Position numbers and translations under genes: made by a program
Source of the DNA: UBA1794 sp050946375
Lineage (GTDB): Bacteria > Bacteroidota > Bacteroidia > Bacteroidales > Bacteroidaceae
Length of the DNA: 64,000 bases
NCBI GenBank assembly: GCA_050946375.1
Contig: JBMNUT010000014.1
Location: 1 to 64,000 of the forward strand
Direction: 5' to 3'
Shown: one piece after another, positions 61,106-64,000 of the stretch
Layout: the number at the start of each line of letters is the position of its first letter
How positions within the stretch are numbered: position 1 is the stretch's first letter
The notes under the pieces: model-generated
The model's database searches: none
What the model was told of the DNA's origin: nothing
Seen by the model: the letters and a program-made list of their open reading frames with translations, nothing else

Positions 61106-62362
61106 ATGGATAATCATAAAGGCGGGCGGGCTAAGATGAACCAGTGCAGCTTTTGCGGCCGTCCGGAGACAGAAGTGAACATGCTGATTACCGGCTTGAA
61201 CGGATTTATCTGCGACGATTGCGCTCTGCGGGCCGGAGAAATGGTGAAAGAGCACCTGCATTTGGCGTCGAGTAACCGCAATGCCAACAATCTGCGCTTC
61301 GAAGATTTGCCCCGGCCCTATGAGATAAAGGCTTTCCTCGACCAGTTTGTCATTGGTCAGGACGAGGCCAAACGCCATCTCTCCGTAGCGGTCTATAATC
61401 ATTATAAGCGCCTTCTTCAGGAAGACAGTAAGGATGACGTAGAAATCGAGAAGTCGAACATCATAATGGTGGGCAGTACCGGTACGGGTAAGACCCTTCT
61501 GGCGCGTACGATAGCCAAGTTGCTCAATGTGCCTTTCACCATTGTGGACGCTACGGTGCTTACCGAGGCCGGCTACGTGGGCGAGGATATCGAAAGCATC
61601 CTCACCCGGCTGCTGCAAGTGGCCGATTACGATGTGCCCAAGGCTGAGCAAGGCATCGTTTTCATTGACGAAATTGACAAGATAGCCCGCAAGAGTGACA
61701 ATCCTTCCATTACGCGTGACGTGAGCGGCGAGGGCGTTCAGCAGGGTTTGCTGAAGCTGTTGGAAGGTTCGGTGGTGAATGTACCCCCTCAGGGAGGGCG
61801 GAAACATCCGGAACAGAAGATGATTCCGGTGAATACGAAGAACATCCTGTTCATTTGCGGGGGCGCTTTCGATGGCATTGAGCGTAAGATTGCGCAGCGT
61901 CTCAATACGCGCGTCGTAGGTTACGCTGCGGCTAAAGCCGTAGACCAGGTGGACCGCAAGAATCTCATGCAGTACATTGCTCCGCAGGACTTGAAGGCGT
62001 ATGGATTGATACCGGAGATTATCGGCCGTCTGCCGCTGCTTACTTATTTGCAGCCGCTCGACCGCGCTGCGTTGCGTGCTATTCTGACCGAGCCGAAGAA
62101 CTCGATTATCAAGCAGTACGTCAAGTTGCTGGCGATGGACGGCATCAGTCTTTCGTTCGACGAGGAGGCTTTGGAATATATCGTCGATAAGGCTATCGAA
62201 TTCAAGCTCGGTGCGCGTGGTTTGCGCTCGATTGTGGAGACGGTCATGTCGGACCTTATGTTCGATGCGCCGGGCAGCGATACGAAGGAGATTAGGATTA
62301 CGCTCGACTATGCCCGCAACCGAGTTGAGAAAGCGAATGCAGCCCGCTTGCAAAGTGTCTGA
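61106..62362 (+). CDS. clpX: ATP-dependent Clp protease ATP-binding subunit ClpX
   Basis: 418 residues. Zinc-binding domain CSFCGRPETEVNML and CDDC (about 13-40). Walker A GSTGTGKTLLA (about 118-128), Walker B IVFIDEIDKIARKSD (about 182-196), pore loop GYVGED (about 150-155), sensor 2 LGARGLRSIVE (about 371-381). Unfolds substrates for ClpP. Last gene of tig-clpP-clpX; a long hairpin follows. Confidence 0.98.
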   Translation: MDNHKGGRAKMNQCSFCGRPETEVNMLITGLNGFICDDCALRAGEMVKEHLHLASSNRNANNLRFEDLPRPYEIKAFLDQFVIGQDEAKRHLSVAVYNHYKRLLQEDSKDDVEIEKSNIIMVGSTGTGKTLLARTIAKLLNVPFTIVDATVLTEAGYVGEDIESILTRLLQVADYDVPKAEQGIVFIDEIDKIARKSDNPSITRDVSGEGVQQGLLKLLEGSVVNVPPQGGRKHPEQKMIPVNTKNILFICGGAFDGIERKIAQRLNTRVVGYAAAKAVDQVDRKNLMQYIAPQDLKAYGLIPEIIGRLPLLTYLQPLDRAALRAILTEPKNSIIKQYVKLLAMDGISLSFDEEALEYIVDKAIEFKLGARGLRSIVETVMSDLMFDAPGSDTKEIRITLDYARNRVEKANAARLQSV

Positions 62363-62393
62363 ACGCGTTGTCTTTTTCCCCGGAACTGTTTAG

Positions 62394-62437
62394 AATTTGA
62401 TGCGCACCCTTTTTCAAAAGGATGCGCATCAAATTTT
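62394..62437. terminator. Terminator after clpX (bidirectional)
   Basis: Long imperfect stem tttgatgcgca-c-ccttt / aaagg-a-tgcgcatcaaa with T runs on both sides. Confidence 0.88.
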
Positions 62438-62511
62438 TGTATGCGTTGCATCGGCATTCCCGATGTACCGTGGAATTGGTCTTTCCGCTCCGGGTGAATT
62501 GGTAGGAACAG

Positions 62512-62552
62512 AAAAGGGGCTGCATCGAAACCGTAGTTTCGGTGCAGCCCCA
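62512..62552 (-). terminator. Terminator of the repeat-containing secreted protein gene
   Basis: The stem GGGGCTGCA-t-CGAAAC / GTTTCG-g-TGCAGCCCC (62516-62551) is followed on the minus strand by TTTTC. Confidence 0.88.
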
Positions 62553-62574
62553 GGCTGTAAGGTTAGCGTTTAGT

Positions 62575-64000
62575 TTAGAAGTTGGTATATCCGCTCCAGC
62601 CGAATACGCTGCTGTCTGCGCCCGTGTTTCCGTCAGCTACGGTAACGTTACCCGTTCCGTTTACTTCGTTGTCGCTGAACGGAGTGCTCAACTGATTGCT
62701 GAGCTGGATGCTCGTGCTGGGATCTGCAGGGTCTTTGCTGTCGGTCAGGTCTACGAGGTCTTCTACGTTTCCGTTGCCTTTAACTACTGCATTCACGATG
62801 GTAGCCTTAGCTTTGCGACGAATCTTGATGGCGTCTTGCAGGGCGGCATCCGTGCTGCGTGTCTCGATTGTCATGTTCTCGATGCGGAAGTTAGACTGAG
62901 GAGTGTGATTCGAGCCGTCGCCGTCGAGGTTACCGTCAGCTTCTACGCCGCGGGGGTCGCTCTCGTCACTGGTAAAGCCTGCTTCCCAAATGCCGTAGCA
63001 GTTGGAGAGAGTTCCGCAGTAACCTTGGGTGAAGTCGAACATGTCGTCTTCGCAATTCACAGCGAGTAGGTTGCTTACATTTACGCTACCTCCGAAGAAC
63101 TCGATGGCATCGTCTGCACCGTCGGCAATGTAGATGTTGCTGATCGTAGTACCGTTACCCACGCCGTTCAGCGTCAATCCGTTGTGCTCGATTTCGCCGC
63201 TCGAGCGGGCACCGCTGTTAAGGATCTTCACGTAGGTGAGTACACCCGAGTTGTCAGCAGCATCGGTTCCACCGTATTTGTAGTCGTTGTTGATTTCGGT
63301 AGAGCCTTCGTTTCCGCTGGCGTTGGGGCCGGAGATGGGGGCACGGCCGTTAAGGATGATACCGCCCCAGTATCCGGAGCCTGCATTGTCGGCATCGCCT
63401 TTGAAGGTGATGGGCTGTTCTGCCGTACCTTCTGCAATCAGTTTACCGCCACGCTCAACGAGGAGGTAGTTGGCGAAGCCTTGGCGTACGTTGATGGTCA
63501 TGCCGGCCGGAATCGTGAGGGTAGCGCCGTCAGCAACGATAACGCTTCCGTCGATGATGTATTCCTTGTTGGCGTCGAGCGTCATGTCGCTGTTGATAAT
63601 GCCGTGGAGGGATTCAGCCTCGCTGCTGGTGTTTCCGGAGAATTCGTAGCCCGTCCAGCTGAGTGCTGCGGTGTTGGCACCGGTGTTGCCTGCAGTTACG
63701 GTTACGTTACCCGTTCCGTTCACTTCGTCGCCGCTGAACGGAGTGCTCAGCAGGTTGGTGAGCTGGATGCTTGTGTTGGGGTTTGCAGGATCTTTGCTGT
63801 CGGTCAGGTCTACGAGGTCTTCTACGTTTCCGTTGCCTTTAACTACTGCATTTACGATAGTAGCCATGGCTTTGCGGCGAATCTTGATGACGTCTTGCAT
63901 GGTAGCGTCCGTGCTCAGCGTTTCGATCGTCATGTTTTCGATGCGGAAGTTAGACTGGGGCGTGTGATTCGAGCCGTCGCCGTCGAGGTTACCGTCAGCT
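62575..64000 (-). CDS. Secreted repeat protein with beta-helix-like units (5' end outside the window)
   Basis: At least 474 residues are visible; the frame is open to the right edge, so the N-terminus is missing. The sequence is a tandem of near-identical units of 353 residues: the segment beginning ADGNLDGDGSNHTPQSNF is seen at the edge and again at about 62,941. Within each unit are solenoid-like strands (GATLTIPAGMTINVRQG, PITFKGDADNAGSGYWGGII, GTTISNIYIADGADDAIEFF), the style of right-handed beta-helix surface proteins. It is Asn/Gly/Thr/Ser-rich and acidic. The protein ends in GWSGYTNF without a sorting tail. Function unknown; adhesin or glycan-binding is possible. Confidence 0.85.
   Translation of the reverse strand, partial: ADGNLDGDGSNHTPQSNFRIENMTIETLSTDATMQDVIKIRRKAMATIVNAVVKGNGNVEDLVDLTDSKDPANPNTSIQLTNLLSTPFSGDEVNGTGNVTVTAGNTGANTAALSWTGYEFSGNTSSEAESLHGIINSDMTLDANKEYIIDGSVIVADGATLTIPAGMTINVRQGFANYLLVERGGKLIAEGTAEQPITFKGDADNAGSGYWGGIILNGRAPISGPNASGNEGSTEINNDYKYGGTDAADNSGVLTYVKILNSGARSSGEIEHNGLTLNGVGNGTTISNIYIADGADDAIEFFGGSVNVSNLLAVNCEDDMFDFTQGYCGTLSNCYGIWEAGFTSDESDPRGVEADGNLDGDGSNHTPQSNFRIENMTIETRSTDAALQDAIKIRRKAKATIVNAVVKGNGNVEDLVDLTDSKDPADPSTSIQLSNQLSTPFSDNEVNGTGNVTVADGNTGADSSVFGWSGYTNF
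62580..64000 (-). repeat. 1059-bp tandem repeat inside the secreted protein gene
   Basis: The word taccgtcagct occurs at 62931-62941 and 63990-64000, exactly 1059 bp apart. The about 350 bp after each copy (on the coding strand) is nearly identical between the two, with a few substitutions (for example RSTDAALQDAIKIRR versus LSTDATMQDVIKIRR). Confidence 0.85.

Overview
The window is chromosomal DNA from a moderately GC-rich member of the Bacteroidales. The evidence is the promoter type (TTTG, then about 19-20 bp, then TAnnTTTG), which precedes many genes; the near absence of Shine-Dalgarno sequences; the methylmalonyl-CoA (propionate/succinate) genes; BspA-like leucine-rich repeats; PCMD-like and GH43 secreted proteins; and gene orders usual for this order (recO / tRNA-Glu-rpsT / gyrB, thrS-infC-rpmI-rplT, tig-clpP-clpX). 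I cannot fix the genus. There is no phage, insertion sequence, CRISPR array or rRNA.

Layout. 0-2.9 kb: a BspA-like LRR protein gene (minus) behind a strong promoter and a roughly 290-nt highly structured RNA. 2.9-8.9 kb (minus): PafA-type alkaline phosphatase, then mutA-mutB with duplicated promoters. 9.1-15.9 kb (plus): AspT/YidE-type transporter, a 956-residue secreted three-module protein, and an MFS carrier. 15.9-24.8 kb (minus): a tightly coupled run nadB-GT4-metG-DUF3783-flippase-GT2-GT2. 24.9-31.9 kb (plus): PBP4-type dacB, hflX, DUF4954, class I fumarase. 32.0-39.6 kb: recO (minus), then tRNA-Glu, rpsT, a PCMD-like protein, gyrB, a MATE transporter and a cytidylate-kinase-like protein (plus). 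39.6-47.8 kb (minus): DUF6080, HAD phosphatase and UbiA prenyltransferase; the methylmalonyl-CoA decarboxylase set (mmdC, OadG-like, mmdA, epimerase); a GH43 gene broken by an in-frame stop; and a lipoprotein cyclophilin. 48-62.4 kb is mostly housekeeping: DEAD-box helicase, esterase, asd, aminopeptidase P, thrS-infC-rpmI-rplT, a CPBP protease, tig-clpP-clpX. The right edge cuts a secreted protein made of near-identical 353-residue units.

How genes work together. MutAB, the epimerase and the biotin-dependent carboxyltransferase form the succinate-to-propionate branch, with fumarase feeding it. The two GT2 enzymes, the GT4 enzyme and the flippase look like a small surface-glycan set. UbiA, HAD and DUF6080 look like a polyprenyl-phosphate sugar route.

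The most unusual signal is a family of short palindromic iterons, unit about 21-23 bp with the pattern TTTT-n3/4-AAAAGtgc. I count fourteen loci between 11 and 58 kb. Most lie between genes, where several form terminator-like stems. At least four, probably six, lie inside genes, and there they are read in one frame as heptads of the type F-(S/P)-E-K-x-x-x. One copy carries the stop codon that splits the GH43 gene.
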